A stretch of DNA of 26,558 nt from a bacterium. GTDB taxonomy: Bacteria > ARS69. Both the position numbers and the translations under genes were made by a program. The DNA is taken from positions 1 through 26,558 of the forward strand of contig JALGZO010000509.1 in the NCBI GenBank assembly GCA_025774865.1. The letters run 5' to 3'. Below the pieces are notes generated by a model. It was not told the origin of the DNA. It saw only the letters and a list, made by a program, of their open reading frames with translations, and did not search any database. Positions 1 through 8,357 of this stretch are shown here, piece by piece. Position 1 is the first letter of the stretch; the number at the start of each line of letters is the position of its first letter.

Positions 1-1093
1 CCCGGACACCGCGACCGGGGTGGAGGTCACGGATCTCCTGCCGGTCGGCGTGACGTTCGTCACGAGCTCCACGACGCAGGGGAGCTACATCAGCGGGACG
101 GGAGTCTGGACCGTGGGGAGCGTCTCCAACGCGGCCTCCGACACCCTCAGCATCACCGCCACCGTGGCCGCCGGGACGGGTGGCACCACGATCGTCAACA
201 CCGGGAGTGTGACGGCCGCGGACCAGGCCGATGGGAATCCGGCGAACGACTCCGACACGTCCTCCGTCACGGTGCAGAGCATAGATCTCGCCGTGACGAA
301 GACGGTGGACGATCCTGCGCCGAACGAAGGCGGCACCGTCGTCTACACGGTGGCGCTCACGAACAACGGCCCGGACACCGCGACCGGGGTGGAGGTGACG
401 GACCTCCTTCCGGCCGGGGTGACGTTCGTCACGAGCGCCACGACCCAGGGGACCTACGTCAGCGGGACCGGAGTCTGGGCCGTGGGGAGCATCCTCAACG
501 CGGCTTCCGACACCCTCAGCATCACCGCCACCGTGGACGCCGGGACCGGCGGCACCACGATCGTCAACACGGCGAGCATCACGTCGGCCGATCAGGCCGA
601 TCCCAATCCCGCCAACGACTCCGACACGGCCTCCATCACCGTCCAGGGCGTCGATCTCGCCGATCAGGCCGATCCCAATCCCACCAACGACTCCGACACG
701 GCCCCCATCGCCGTCGAGGGCGTCGATCTCGCCGTGACGAAGACGGTGGACGATCCTGCGCCGAACGAGGGCGGCACCGTCGTCTACACGGTGACGCTCA
801 CGAACAACGACACGGACACCGCGACCGGGGTGGAGGTCACGGACCTCCTGCCGGCCGGGATGACGTTCGTCTCCAGCGCCACGACCCAGGGAAGCTACGT
901 CAGCGGCACCGGAGTCTGGGCCGTGGGGAACGTCCCCAACGCGACCTCCGACACCCTCAGCATCACCGCTACCGTGAACGGCGGGACGGGCGGCCTTTTG
1001 ATCGTCAACACGGCAAGCATCACATCGGCCGATCAGGCCGATCCGGACGGAGCGAACGACAGCGACTCCGCGGGCGTCACCGTTCAGCTCCCG
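1..1093 (+). repeat. Three near-identical DUF11 coding repeats, 369-bp period
   Basis: Matching landmarks fall at fixed spacing: the CGGACACCGCGACCGG segment is at about 2, 371 and 812, and GATCTCGCCGTGACGAAG is at 284 and 725. The first interval is 369 bp. The second is 441 bp, which is 369 plus a 72-bp insertion. By eye the copies are mostly identical at the nucleotide level, including silent positions, so they were amplified or homogenised recently. The first copy is cut by the window edge. Confidence 0.85.
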
Positions 1094-2374
1094 GCTTTCC
1101 AGGCTGTGGTCCACGACCAGTCCGAGACGACGCTTCTGCCCGGCGCGGGTGGCATCGAGGTCTTCCGCTTCGACGTCGTCAACACGGCTGCGGTCGCGGA
1201 GACCGTGAGCGCGATCACGCTCACGAACGGCGCCGTCGGCCCCGGGAGCCAGAGCCAGCTCGATGCGGAGTGGCTTTCGCTGCAACTGGCTGCCAGAAGC
1301 AGCTCCGGCCTGGCGCTGCCGCTGGAGGCACAGCGTGCCAGCAGCACGTTCACGGGTGGCCTGGCCAGCTTCACAGGGCTTACCGTCGCCGTCCCCCCGG
1401 GGGACAGGACCACGTTCATCGTGACGTCCGGAGCCTCACCGGCCGCCCGCGACGGGGACGTTCTCGATCTCTTGATCGCGGACTCGACCGCCGTCGCATT
1501 CACCCGGCCGGTGAACCTCACGGGAACATGGCCCCTCGATCCGGCGGGCGCCTTCCCCGTGGACGGGATGGCGGCCGTTCAGATCAAGGTCCTCTCGTCC
1601 CCTCTCCCGAACCTGCTCACGGGATCCGCCCGGAACCTCGCGTTCGAAGCGGTCGTTCCGCCGAACGGTTACGAGCCGGACGTGCTCGAGAATCTCAACG
1701 TGCGCAACGACGGAACCGCTCAGCCGGGATCGGACATTGAGAAGGTCGAGGCCTGGTGGGACTCTGACGACGACGGACTCTTCGAACCGGCCGGCGACGA
1801 CGCTTCCGGCCTCCTCGGGGAGATGCTCTTCACGGGCGACCGGTGGGAGCGAACCGGACTGTCCCTCGCGATCCCCGATTCCGGACGGCGCGTCTTCCTG
1901 TCGTGCGACATTTCCAGCTTGGCCACCGAGGGTCGAACTGTGCGATTCGGCGTCCCCGCGGCGCCCTCCGTCGGCGTGGGGATGGCGAGCGCGAACGATG
2001 GGCCCCTCGATGCCCCGGTCCAGAGCCCGGTCACGCAGACGATCAGCAGCAACTTCGCGTCGACGTCGCTCTCGGACAGCTACTTGAACTTCCCGAACCC
2101 CTTCGCCGCCGGGCGCGAGGAGACGTCGTTCGCGTTCTTCTTGCCCCAGCCCGCGAAGGTGACGCTGCGTCTTTGGTCGGTCCGAGGCAAGGGGGTCAAG
2201 ACGCTCATCGACGGCGTCCCCTTGGCGGCCGGCGTCCACCAGGAGACCACCTGGGACGGCCGCAACGGCCGTGGGGACGTGGTCGTGAACGGCGTCTACT
2301 TCGCGGAGATTGCCGCGTCGTTCGACGACGGCACGTCCCAGCGGCACGTCCTGAAAGTGGCGGTGGTTCGATAA
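1..2374 (+). CDS. Secreted DUF11-repeat protein with FlgD/Ig-like C-terminal domain (5' partial)
   Basis: The reading frame is open from base 2 and its first codons (PDTATG) are already inside a repeat, so the GTG at 20 is not the start and the N-terminus lies outside the window. Three DUF11-type Ig-like repeats follow one another, each with the pattern VDLAVTKTVDDPAPNEGG...TNN...GVEVTDLLPAG...VNTASITSADQADPNPANDSD, with a period of 369 bp (123 aa). They are followed by about 330 residues of less repetitive beta-rich sequence. The last ~90 residues form a FlgD-like Ig domain (LNFPNPF ... TTWDGRNGRG ... NGVYFAEI ... HVLKVAVVR). In FCB-type bacteria that tail is usual on secreted or surface-anchored proteins, so a cell-surface or adhesive role is inferred. 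No catalytic motif is seen. The gene ends in TAA. Confidence 0.88.
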   Translation, partial: PDTATGVEVTDLLPVGVTFVTSSTTQGSYISGTGVWTVGSVSNAASDTLSITATVAAGTGGTTIVNTGSVTAADQADGNPANDSDTSSVTVQSIDLAVTKTVDDPAPNEGGTVVYTVALTNNGPDTATGVEVTDLLPAGVTFVTSATTQGTYVSGTGVWAVGSILNAASDTLSITATVDAGTGGTTIVNTASITSADQADPNPANDSDTASITVQGVDLADQADPNPTNDSDTAPIAVEGVDLAVTKTVDDPAPNEGGTVVYTVTLTNNDTDTATGVEVTDLLPAGMTFVSSATTQGSYVSGTGVWAVGNVPNATSDTLSITATVNGGTGGLLIVNTASITSADQADPDGANDSDSAGVTVQLPAFQAVVHDQSETTLLPGAGGIEVFRFDVVNTAAVAETVSAITLTNGAVGPGSQSQLDAEWLSLQLAARSSSGLALPLEAQRASSTFTGGLASFTGLTVAVPPGDRTTFIVTSGASPAARDGDVLDLLIADSTAVAFTRPVNLTGTWPLDPAGAFPVDGMAAVQIKVLSSPLPNLLTGSARNLAFEAVVPPNGYEPDVLENLNVRNDGTAQPGSDIEKVEAWWDSDDDGLFEPAGDDASGLLGEMLFTGDRWERTGLSLAIPDSGRRVFLSCDISSLATEGRTVRFGVPAAPSVGVGMASANDGPLDAPVQSPVTQTISSNFASTSLSDSYLNFPNPFAAGREETSFAFFLPQPAKVTLRLWSVRGKGVKTLIDGVPLAAGVHQETTWDGRNGRGDVVVNGVYFAEIAASFDDGTSQRHVLKVAVVR
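587..730 (+). repeat. 72-bp in-frame tandem duplication inside the DUF11 array
   Basis: Bases 587-658 and 659-730 are two copies of the same 72-bp unit. Each encodes 24 residues beginning ADQADPNP and ending GVDL, with a handful of substitutions (for example PANDSD/PTNDSD and TVQG/AVEG). The duplication keeps frame and lengthens only the linker at the end of one repeat, without adding a complete Ig fold. Confidence 0.85.
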
Positions 2375-2774
2375 CGGCGCGGCCAACGCTCATGGCCGCG
2401 GCTACCGCCGGGCGCTTCCGAGATGCTCGAGTCCGGCGGCCGCCGCCGTGGTGCGGCCGTTCTGCTAGCTCTCAGTCCGGCGGAGCGGCGAAGCGAGCCC
2501 CGGCTTGCCAGGCGGCCATAGGGCCCAAATCCCTCCTCGAAACCCTCGAGACCCCAGAATAGCCTCCTCCGGCGCCGGCTCCCGGAGTCGCCGGGTCCGC
2601 GCGCTCAGACACTATGAGTTAAAGAAAACATCTGATTCGGCCGTCAACTGGAGGAGGAGAGGGCGGGCAATGAGCAGATAAGAACAGCTCGCATACGAGC
2701 AAAGACCTCGGGAGCCGGTCGCCGTCAGGGCGTCGGAGGGGGGACGGTGGCCCCTCGAAACGGAGGTCGAATTG
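2375..2774. other. 400-bp intergenic region, no gene seen
   Basis: The stretch lies between the DUF11 gene and the first tandem lipoprotein gene. Immediately after the stop codon there is a perfect 7-bp inverted repeat (listed separately). Around 2611-2640 there is an A+T-richer patch (ACTATGAGTTAAAGAAAAC) that could contain a promoter for the downstream gene, but no convincing paired -35/-10 is visible. A small stem GCTCG-CATA-CGAGC occurs at about 2688-2701. The frames open here have no recognisable product and overlap the real genes. Confidence 0.5.
2378..2400 (+). terminator. GC-rich hairpin just after the DUF11 gene, possible terminator
   Basis: CGCGGCC (2378-2384) pairs perfectly with GGCCGCG (2394-2400) across a 9-nt loop, starting 4 bases after the TAA stop. 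There is no T-tract, so it is not a canonical intrinsic terminator. Its position fits transcript termination or 3'-end protection. Confidence 0.35.
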
Positions 2775-3758
2775 ATGAAGTGGCCGGAGTGGACCACTCC
2801 GACCGGGCTCGCAACCGCGGTCCTGTTCCTGATGAACGCTTGCGGGCCGACCCCCCTGATGGATGATTCGGCCCCGATCGACCCCGAACCGTCCCGCACC
2901 ATCTCCGAGTCGTTCGAGATGGCGCAGGCAGAACGATTCCTGAAAGGCAACGAGTGGCAGCTCGACGTGGAGCGTTACGCTCGCGACGGGAGCCTCATCA
3001 CGACGAACGCCGGTCAGGACTTCTTCTGGATGCGCACCCAGCTCGATCAGGAGCTCGACGCACCCGGAACACCCGCGCTCTGTGCGCATCTCTCCATCCG
3101 GATGGTCTACGACTCGAACGGCCAGATCGACTTCCCACCGGACTCGTTCTGGCGGCGCTACAACGACGCAATGCTTCCGCACGCGCTCCTCGATGCGCAA
3201 GGAATCCCGATGCGGTGGCCCGGGTACGAAATCTCCTGGGCACTCGATCCGACGACGGATCCGTACTCGACCCTGGCGCAGTTCATCGCTCAAGAATGGG
3301 CTACGGAGTTCGCTCAGCCGGACGGACGCTTCGGTGTCTACTTCGACGATTATCCGGATCTGTACCCGAACATGATGGCGGAGCTCGGCATCGAGGGAGC
3401 GCGCTACATCGAGATGCGTGACGCGTTTCGGGCCGGGCGCACTTGGATCGTCCGGGATCTTCGGGATCGCTTCGGTGACAGCATCGTCCTGACGGTCAAC
3501 TGGGCGAAGGACGAGGACATCCGGAAGATCGACATGATGGATTCGCTGGACGGGATCGGCCTCGAAGGGTTGCTCACGTCCGCGCGCAAGTCGATTCTCG
3601 ACGCCCAGTACAGTGCGTGCGTGGAGAAAGGGCGATCCTGCCTCTCGACGGCGTGGAACGACGTCATTCCCGACGACCTACCGTATCCGATCGTGAGACC
3701 GGGCTCTCACTGGATAGTCCGCTGGTACGAAGGAGACGAGCCGGGGAGCCCCAACTGA
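2775..3758 (+). CDS. Putative glycoside-hydrolase-like lipoprotein, tandem copy 1
   Basis: The ATG at 2775 is chosen because a perfect GGAGGT (2762-2767) sits 7 nt upstream; a TTG one codon earlier is too close to it. The 327-aa product has a hydrophobic leader ending in LMNAC-G, a plausible lipobox, so it is probably a lipoprotein. The mature part resembles TIM-barrel hydrolase relatives: GVYFDDYPDLYP carries adjacent acidic residues at the end of a predicted strand, and GIGLEG later supplies a glutamate. That D...E arrangement is common in putative glycosidases such as the GHL families. I cannot assign a CAZy family or substrate. The gene directly downstream (4022-5011) encodes a close paralogue. 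The alternative is a conserved lipoprotein without enzymatic activity. Confidence 0.8.
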   Translation: MKWPEWTTPTGLATAVLFLMNACGPTPLMDDSAPIDPEPSRTISESFEMAQAERFLKGNEWQLDVERYARDGSLITTNAGQDFFWMRTQLDQELDAPGTPALCAHLSIRMVYDSNGQIDFPPDSFWRRYNDAMLPHALLDAQGIPMRWPGYEISWALDPTTDPYSTLAQFIAQEWATEFAQPDGRFGVYFDDYPDLYPNMMAELGIEGARYIEMRDAFRAGRTWIVRDLRDRFGDSIVLTVNWAKDEDIRKIDMMDSLDGIGLEGLLTSARKSILDAQYSACVEKGRSCLSTAWNDVIPDDLPYPIVRPGSHWIVRWYEGDEPGSPN

Positions 3759-4021
3759 CGACGCACGAGTAGGGGGAGCCTCGACGGTCATCGATGCGTT
3801 GATTTCACGCGCGGCGGCGCGGCATCGCGCCGCGCTGCCCCGACGCGAAGCGCGTTCGAGGCACAGACGAGTCTAGCGCCGCCGGAGGCGTGATTCCAGG
3901 ACTCGCCGGTCATGAATTCCGCGGAGGCCATTCGGGCGTTGCGGTCGAGTTCGGCGCGCCGTACATATCAGGATGGGACCTGTCCGAAAAGTCGGCTTCT
4001 CGGGTGGCTGGGGGGTGCTCA
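3759..4021. other. Spacer between tandem paralogues, no gene seen
   Basis: These 263 bp contain the strong hairpin at 3813-3839 and no ORF with a recognisable product. The frame of the second paralogue is open through the last 130 bp, but that translation has no signal peptide and is unlike the other paralogue, so it is treated as untranslated. A promoter for the second gene may lie here; none is clear. Confidence 0.45.
3813..3839 (+). terminator. Strong GC hairpin between the tandem paralogues
   Basis: GGCGGCGCGGC (3813-3823) pairs with GCCGCGCTGCC (3829-3839) around a 5-nt loop, giving an 11-bp stem with one G-U pair. No T-tract follows, so termination is possible but unproven. It lies about 55 bp after the stop of the first paralogue and well ahead of the second one, which suggests the two copies may not be simply co-transcribed. 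Confidence 0.4.
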
Positions 4022-5011
4022 ATGAACGGGATCGTGAGGGCGCGGGCCCTCGTTCTTACGCTGGCCGTGCTGTTCAGCTTCGGTTGCCGCGACCGCGGTC
4101 CGGTGTCGGCCGGACCGCCTCCTCCGAAACTGCCGGGCGGTTCGACTCCCCAGTCGACTCCCGAGTCGTTCGAGATGGCCCAGAGGGAACGATTCCTGAA
4201 GGGGAACGAGTGGGAGCTGGACGTCGAGAGGTACGGCCGCGACGGCAGTCTCGTCACGACGAACGCAGGCGTGGAGCTGCCCTGGATGCGGGCGCAGCTC
4301 GAACTGCTCGATGCTCCCGGAACCCCGGCGCTCTGTGCCCACATCTCCGTCCGGATGGTCTACGACTCCAACGGCCGGATCGACTTCCCCGAATCCTCGT
4401 TCTGGAGGCGCTACAACGACGCGATGCTCCCGCACGCGCTCCGCGACGACGAAGGGAATCCGATTCGGTGGCCGGACTTCGAGGTCTCGTGGGCGCTCGA
4501 TCCGACGACGGATCCGTACAAGACCATGGTCGATTTCATCGCTGAAGAGTGGGCGGAGGAATTCGAGCACCGGAACGGTCGCTTCGGCGTGTACTTCGAC
4601 GACTATTCGGATCTCTATCCGCCGATCATGGCCCAGATGGGAATCCAGGGCTCACGTTACATCGAGATGCGCGACGCCTTCCGGGCCGGCCGGACCTGGG
4701 TCGTCCGGGAGCTCCGGGGCCGGTTCGGCGACGGCATCGTCCTCACGGTCAACTGGGCCAAGGACCAGGACATCCGGAAGATCGACATGATGGAAGCGCT
4801 CGACGGAATCTGCTTGGAAGGTGCCCTCACGCCTCTGCGGAACGTGATTCTCGAAGAGCAGTACCAAGCGTGCGTCCGGAACGGACGCTTCTGCTATTCG
4901 ACGGCCTGGAACGACGTCATTCCCGGCAACCTCCGGTATCCGACCGTGCGGCCAGGCTCCCACTGGATGGTCCGCTGGCACCAGGGGAACGAGCCCGGCA
5001 GTCCCAACTGA
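4022..5011 (+). CDS. Putative glycoside-hydrolase-like lipoprotein, tandem copy 2
   Basis: The frame is open further upstream, but the ATG at 4022 starts a good lipoprotein leader (MNGIVRARALVLTLAVLF, then SFGC) and has a G-rich ribosome-binding segment (GGGGGGTG) a few bases before it. The product is 329 aa. From ESFEMAQ to the identical end EPGSPN it aligns with the 2775-3758 product almost without gaps, roughly three quarters identical by eye. The leader and the proline-rich linker are unrelated. The putative acidic residues are kept (GVYFDDYSDLYP and GICLEG). Three cysteines of the mature part (CAH, QACV, RFCYS) have counterparts in copy 1. Function is inferred only at the level of a TIM-barrel, hydrolase-like extracytoplasmic lipoprotein. 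Confidence 0.8.
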   Translation: MNGIVRARALVLTLAVLFSFGCRDRGPVSAGPPPPKLPGGSTPQSTPESFEMAQRERFLKGNEWELDVERYGRDGSLVTTNAGVELPWMRAQLELLDAPGTPALCAHISVRMVYDSNGRIDFPESSFWRRYNDAMLPHALRDDEGNPIRWPDFEVSWALDPTTDPYKTMVDFIAEEWAEEFEHRNGRFGVYFDDYSDLYPPIMAQMGIQGSRYIEMRDAFRAGRTWVVRELRGRFGDGIVLTVNWAKDQDIRKIDMMEALDGICLEGALTPLRNVILEEQYQACVRNGRFCYSTAWNDVIPGNLRYPTVRPGSHWMVRWHQGNEPGSPN

Positions 5012-5059
5012 CGAGCTTCGCCGGGTGACGCGCGTCGCGCCAGGGGCTACGCTCGCCCC

Positions 5060-6928
5060 ATGGCGTCTTGGGCCCTCCTCCTCTTCGGCGTCGCCGTGGG
5101 CGCGGCCCTTCTCTCCCGTCACTCTTCCCTGACGTTCCGCGGCTCGTCGCTGCTCGGGTTCACCGCCGTCGCCCTCGGCATGACGTCGCCCTTGGCGCTC
5201 GAGCCCCACCGCCTCATGCTCGCCGCGGGCGCGGGCCCCGACGCGTTCATCGGAATCTGGAACCTGTGGTGGACCCGGACCGCGCTCGAAGAGGGCCTGA
5301 ACCCGTTCTTCTGCGATCGCATCTTCGCGCCGGTCGGAACGAGCCTCGCGCTGCACACGCACGCGGTCAGCTACGGGGTGCTGACCTGGCCGCTGCAGAA
5401 GCTCCTGGGGGAGGGGCCGACCTCGCTGTACCCCGTGTACGCCGTCATCGTGATCGCGTCCTTCGCGCTGACCGGATGGCTCACGTACCGGCTCGCCCGA
5501 GACTTGACCGGGCACCACGAGGCGTCGGTCCTCGCCGGAGTGCTCTTCGCCTACACGAGCTTTCGCTTCGCGAACACCGTACGTCTCCATGTCCTCGCGA
5601 CGGAATGGCTCGTCCTGTTCGCTTGGGCCGTGGTCGCGTTCGTCCGCCGCCCGTCGCCACTTCGGCTCGGAGGAGTCGTCGGGGCCGGCTGGCTCCTGCT
5701 GCACGGATCCCTCGAATACTCGGTGCATGGCGCCCTCCTGGCCACGGGCCTCGTGGGTGCTGCACTCGTTCGACGGCGCGCCCGCTCCGCCCGGCGAGCG
5801 GCCGGTTCCGTCCGCCCGTGGTCAGCCGCTGCGCTGGTCGCGACCCTCGGACTCTTGGCTGCGCTTCCCTTCGCGTTGCAGCTTCGCGCCCGCCTCGCGG
5901 AGGGCGGCGTCGCGTTCGACCCCGGGCTCGCGGCGCACTTTTCGGCCGACGTCGTCGACTTCGTCGTGCCGAACCCGCGCCACCCCGTGTGGGGTGCGCT
6001 CACGGAACCCTGGACGGCCGCGCTTCACGCCGGCGATAGCGGCTACGGACTCTCCCTCGGGCTCGTCTCTTTGGGTCTGTTCGCGGCGGGGGCGGTGACC
6101 GTCGTCCGGCAGCGGCGCGGTCGCACGTGGCTCGCCGGCGGCATCCTGTTCATGGCGCTTTCCCTGGGCCCGGACCTGAGAGCAGGGGGGACCGTGCTCG
6201 CCATCCCGACCCCGCACGATGCGTTGACGACTCTGCTTCCCTTTCTCGGGGGCTCACGAACGCCCCTTCGTTGGATCGCCCCGGCCGGACTCTGTCTCTC
6301 GCTGGTCGCGGCGATTGCCTGGAGCCGGTGGCGGTCGCGTCCTGACGGTGGCCAGGGTCTGACCCGGGTCGGTCTCGGCGTGATCGGGCTCGTTCTGTTC
6401 GAGTCGCTCGTCGCGCCGCTCCCGACGACGGCGGTCCGGATTCCGGATGCGTATCGCGTGGTCGCCGAGACGGCTCGAGCGGCGCCGAAGTCACGAGCCG
6501 CCGTCTTCCACGTGCCGGAGCTCCCACCGCGGGAGAAGCTCCTCTATCAGACGACGCACGGGCAGCCCCTCGTCGGGAACGTGATCGGCGCGATACCTCA
6601 CCGTAGCCCTTCCGCCGACGCGACGCTGCGCGACCCGGCGCGGTCCCTTCTGCTCCGGGAGTTCTCCCGCCCCGGCTGGCTCGCCGCGTGCCCTCCGGAA
6701 GAGAGGGCGCGCTCCGTCGCGACCGCGCAGGACTTCCTGACGAGAAGCGGCGTGCGGTGGATCGTCGTGTCGAGATCGGCGTGGATTCACGAACAGCGTG
6801 GCGCCTCCCGGCATTCCGTGCTCTCCCCGGCGCAGGCCGCGGCGTTCGTCGAGAACCTGCGCGGCCTCGGTCCCGTCCGCGAGCGTTCGGTGGGGGAGGA
6901 GACGCTGCTCGAGCTCATAATCGATTGA
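5060..6928 (+). CDS. Polytopic membrane protein, GT-C glycosyltransferase-like
   Basis: The 622-aa protein begins at an ATG with only a weak G-rich segment (CAGGGG) about 14 nt upstream. About ten hydrophobic segments fill residues 1-470, and a soluble C-terminal domain of about 150 residues follows. The segment PDAFIGIWNLWW followed by GLNPFFCDRIFAPVG and LHTHA resembles a first periplasmic loop seen in GT-C-type or YfhO-like membrane proteins, where an early Asp is often catalytic. These enzymes transfer sugars from polyprenyl-phosphate donors on the outer face of the membrane. The C-terminal part (HVPELPPREKLLYQTTHGQPLVGN ... VRWIVVS, quoted in two pieces) also resembles the tail of such proteins. 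Donor and acceptor cannot be inferred. The neighbouring minus-strand glycan-type operon converges on this gene. It could instead be an uncharacterised transporter. Confidence 0.75.
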   Translation: MASWALLLFGVAVGAALLSRHSSLTFRGSSLLGFTAVALGMTSPLALEPHRLMLAAGAGPDAFIGIWNLWWTRTALEEGLNPFFCDRIFAPVGTSLALHTHAVSYGVLTWPLQKLLGEGPTSLYPVYAVIVIASFALTGWLTYRLARDLTGHHEASVLAGVLFAYTSFRFANTVRLHVLATEWLVLFAWAVVAFVRRPSPLRLGGVVGAGWLLLHGSLEYSVHGALLATGLVGAALVRRRARSARRAAGSVRPWSAAALVATLGLLAALPFALQLRARLAEGGVAFDPGLAAHFSADVVDFVVPNPRHPVWGALTEPWTAALHAGDSGYGLSLGLVSLGLFAAGAVTVVRQRRGRTWLAGGILFMALSLGPDLRAGGTVLAIPTPHDALTTLLPFLGGSRTPLRWIAPAGLCLSLVAAIAWSRWRSRPDGGQGLTRVGLGVIGLVLFESLVAPLPTTAVRIPDAYRVVAETARAAPKSRAAVFHVPELPPREKLLYQTTHGQPLVGNVIGAIPHRSPSADATLRDPARSLLLREFSRPGWLAACPPEERARSVATAQDFLTRSGVRWIVVSRSAWIHEQRGASRHSVLSPAQAAAFVENLRGLGPVRERSVGEETLLELIID

Positions 6929-6986
6929 ACATTCGGCGGTTGCGCGTGTCCCTTCGACAGATACCTCAAGGGAATGCCGCGCTCGC

Positions 6987-8357
6987 TCAGTCCACGTAGC
7001 CGAGAGCACGGAGCTGCTCGATCACCTCGGCGGGGGTGTCGGTTCCGACCGTCGCGGCTGGGGCGCGCGCCTCGACGATCTCGCGGTGCCGGGTGCTGAG
7101 CTCTTCCACGACGTGGGGGAGCTGCGCCGCGACGTTCACCGTCTCGCGCGGGTCGCGGGCCAGATCGAAGAGCTGCTCGTTGTGGAGCTTCCAGCGGCCG
7201 GTGCGGATTCCGAGACTGTCCGGGTCCGACTTCTTGTCGCGGCGGCCGACGGCCGGAAGATCGGAGGCCGGCTGGCCGGCGACGAGGGGCCCGAGGTCGC
7301 GGCCGGAGAACTGGGGAGGCGCCTCCAGCTCGAGCGCGGCCAGGAGAGTCGGGGCCAGGTCGATCCCGCGCACCTGCTCCCTCACGATGCGCCCGGCGTG
7401 CGCGCTCGTCGGAAACTTCACGACGGCCGGCACGAGAAGCAGCTCGTCGAAGAGCGTATGCGAGTGCCACCCCACGGACTTGCGCTCGGCGAACTCCTCG
7501 CCGTGATCCGACACGAGGACGACGATCGTATCGTCCCAGAGGCTGCGCTCCTTCAGGAACGCGACGAGGTCACGGAGTGCGCGGTCGCTGGAGCGAAGCT
7601 CGGCGTCGTAGGTCGCCGCGATGTGGCGGATGTCCGCCCACGTCACCGGTCGGGCTCCCCGGTTGATCTGCTTCAGCAACTGGACCGAGACGCTGTCGGG
7701 AACCAGACCGCGGTAATCGGATTCGAAGACATCCAGCCACCGGGGGTCGGGAGTGTACGGGTGATGGATCTCGTACGAATGCAGGAAGACGAAGAAAGGA
7801 CCGTCCACGGACTCGATCCATTCCATCCCTCGGCGGACGGCGTGAGAGAGCTTCGTCTCCGGTCCGACGAGCGTCTCCGGCCGGTCCTCGGCGGAACGGC
7901 TGCTCTCGTAGGTGTCGAACCCCCGATCCAGTCCGAACGACGCGTCGAGCTGGATTCCCCCGTTGAACGAGGCGGTCGCGTAGCCGGCCTCGCGAAGCAC
8001 TTCGGCGAGCGTCGGCACTCGCGGTGAGACCATCAGCCCCTTCGGCACGGACGCGCTGTGGTGGTGGGGAAGCAGCGAGGTGAGAAGCGAGGCGTGGGCC
8101 GGCAGCGTCGACGGTGAGTGCGACACGAAGGTCCGGAAGAGAACGCCGTCTCGGGCGAGGCGATCGATCGCCGGGGTCGTCGGCCACGGGTATCCGTAAG
8201 TCCCCAGGTGATCGGCGCGGAGCGTGTCGATCGAAACGAGGACGAGGTTGGGGGGAGGTCGCGGCTCATCGCTCGGCCCGCCGCACCCGGCCCCGAGCCA
8301 GGCGATCGAAAGGGCGACGGCGAGCGACCGCCGTGGCCGAAACCGCGCGGCCCTCAC
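6987..8357 (-). CDS. Sulfatase/alkaline-phosphatase-superfamily lipoprotein
   Basis: The open frame extends to 8984, but the real start is the GTG at 8357, which overlaps the TGA of the propeller gene by 4 nt (GTGA) and begins a leader ending LGAGC (Cys25), a clear lipobox. The 456-aa product has the sulfatase fold signature NLVLVSIDTLRADHLGTYGY, with metal ligand Asp44, then STLPAHASLLTS and later VSDHGEEFAE. The nucleophile motif normally reads C/S-x-P-x-R; here it is T84-L-P-A-H88. It therefore lacks the cysteine or serine converted to formylglycine and may use threonine, as phosphotransferases of the superfamily do. It is the last gene of a four-gene minus-strand operon. Substrate is unknown: a periplasmic sulfo- or phospho-ester hydrolase or transferase is the likely class. 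Confidence 0.88.
   Translation of the reverse strand: MRAARFRPRRSLAVALSIAWLGAGCGGPSDEPRPPPNLVLVSIDTLRADHLGTYGYPWPTTPAIDRLARDGVLFRTFVSHSPSTLPAHASLLTSLLPHHHSASVPKGLMVSPRVPTLAEVLREAGYATASFNGGIQLDASFGLDRGFDTYESSRSAEDRPETLVGPETKLSHAVRRGMEWIESVDGPFFVFLHSYEIHHPYTPDPRWLDVFESDYRGLVPDSVSVQLLKQINRGARPVTWADIRHIAATYDAELRSSDRALRDLVAFLKERSLWDDTIVVLVSDHGEEFAERKSVGWHSHTLFDELLLVPAVVKFPTSAHAGRIVREQVRGIDLAPTLLAALELEAPPQFSGRDLGPLVAGQPASDLPAVGRRDKKSDPDSLGIRTGRWKLHNEQLFDLARDPRETVNVAAQLPHVVEELSTRHREIVEARAPAATVGTDTPAEVIEQLRALGYVD

Noticed and set aside
2686-2760. Possible c-di-GMP-type riboswitch before the first tandem lipoprotein (GAGCAAAGACC and nearby stems)
   Set aside because: Only a short fragment resembles the GEMM core. 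The conserved paired elements and the tetraloop receptor cannot be laid out.
6929-6986. Terminator between the convergent GT-C-like and sulfatase-like genes
   Set aside because: Only a 6-bp TCCCTT/AAGGGA stem with a 13-nt loop and no T-tract is present; too weak to call.
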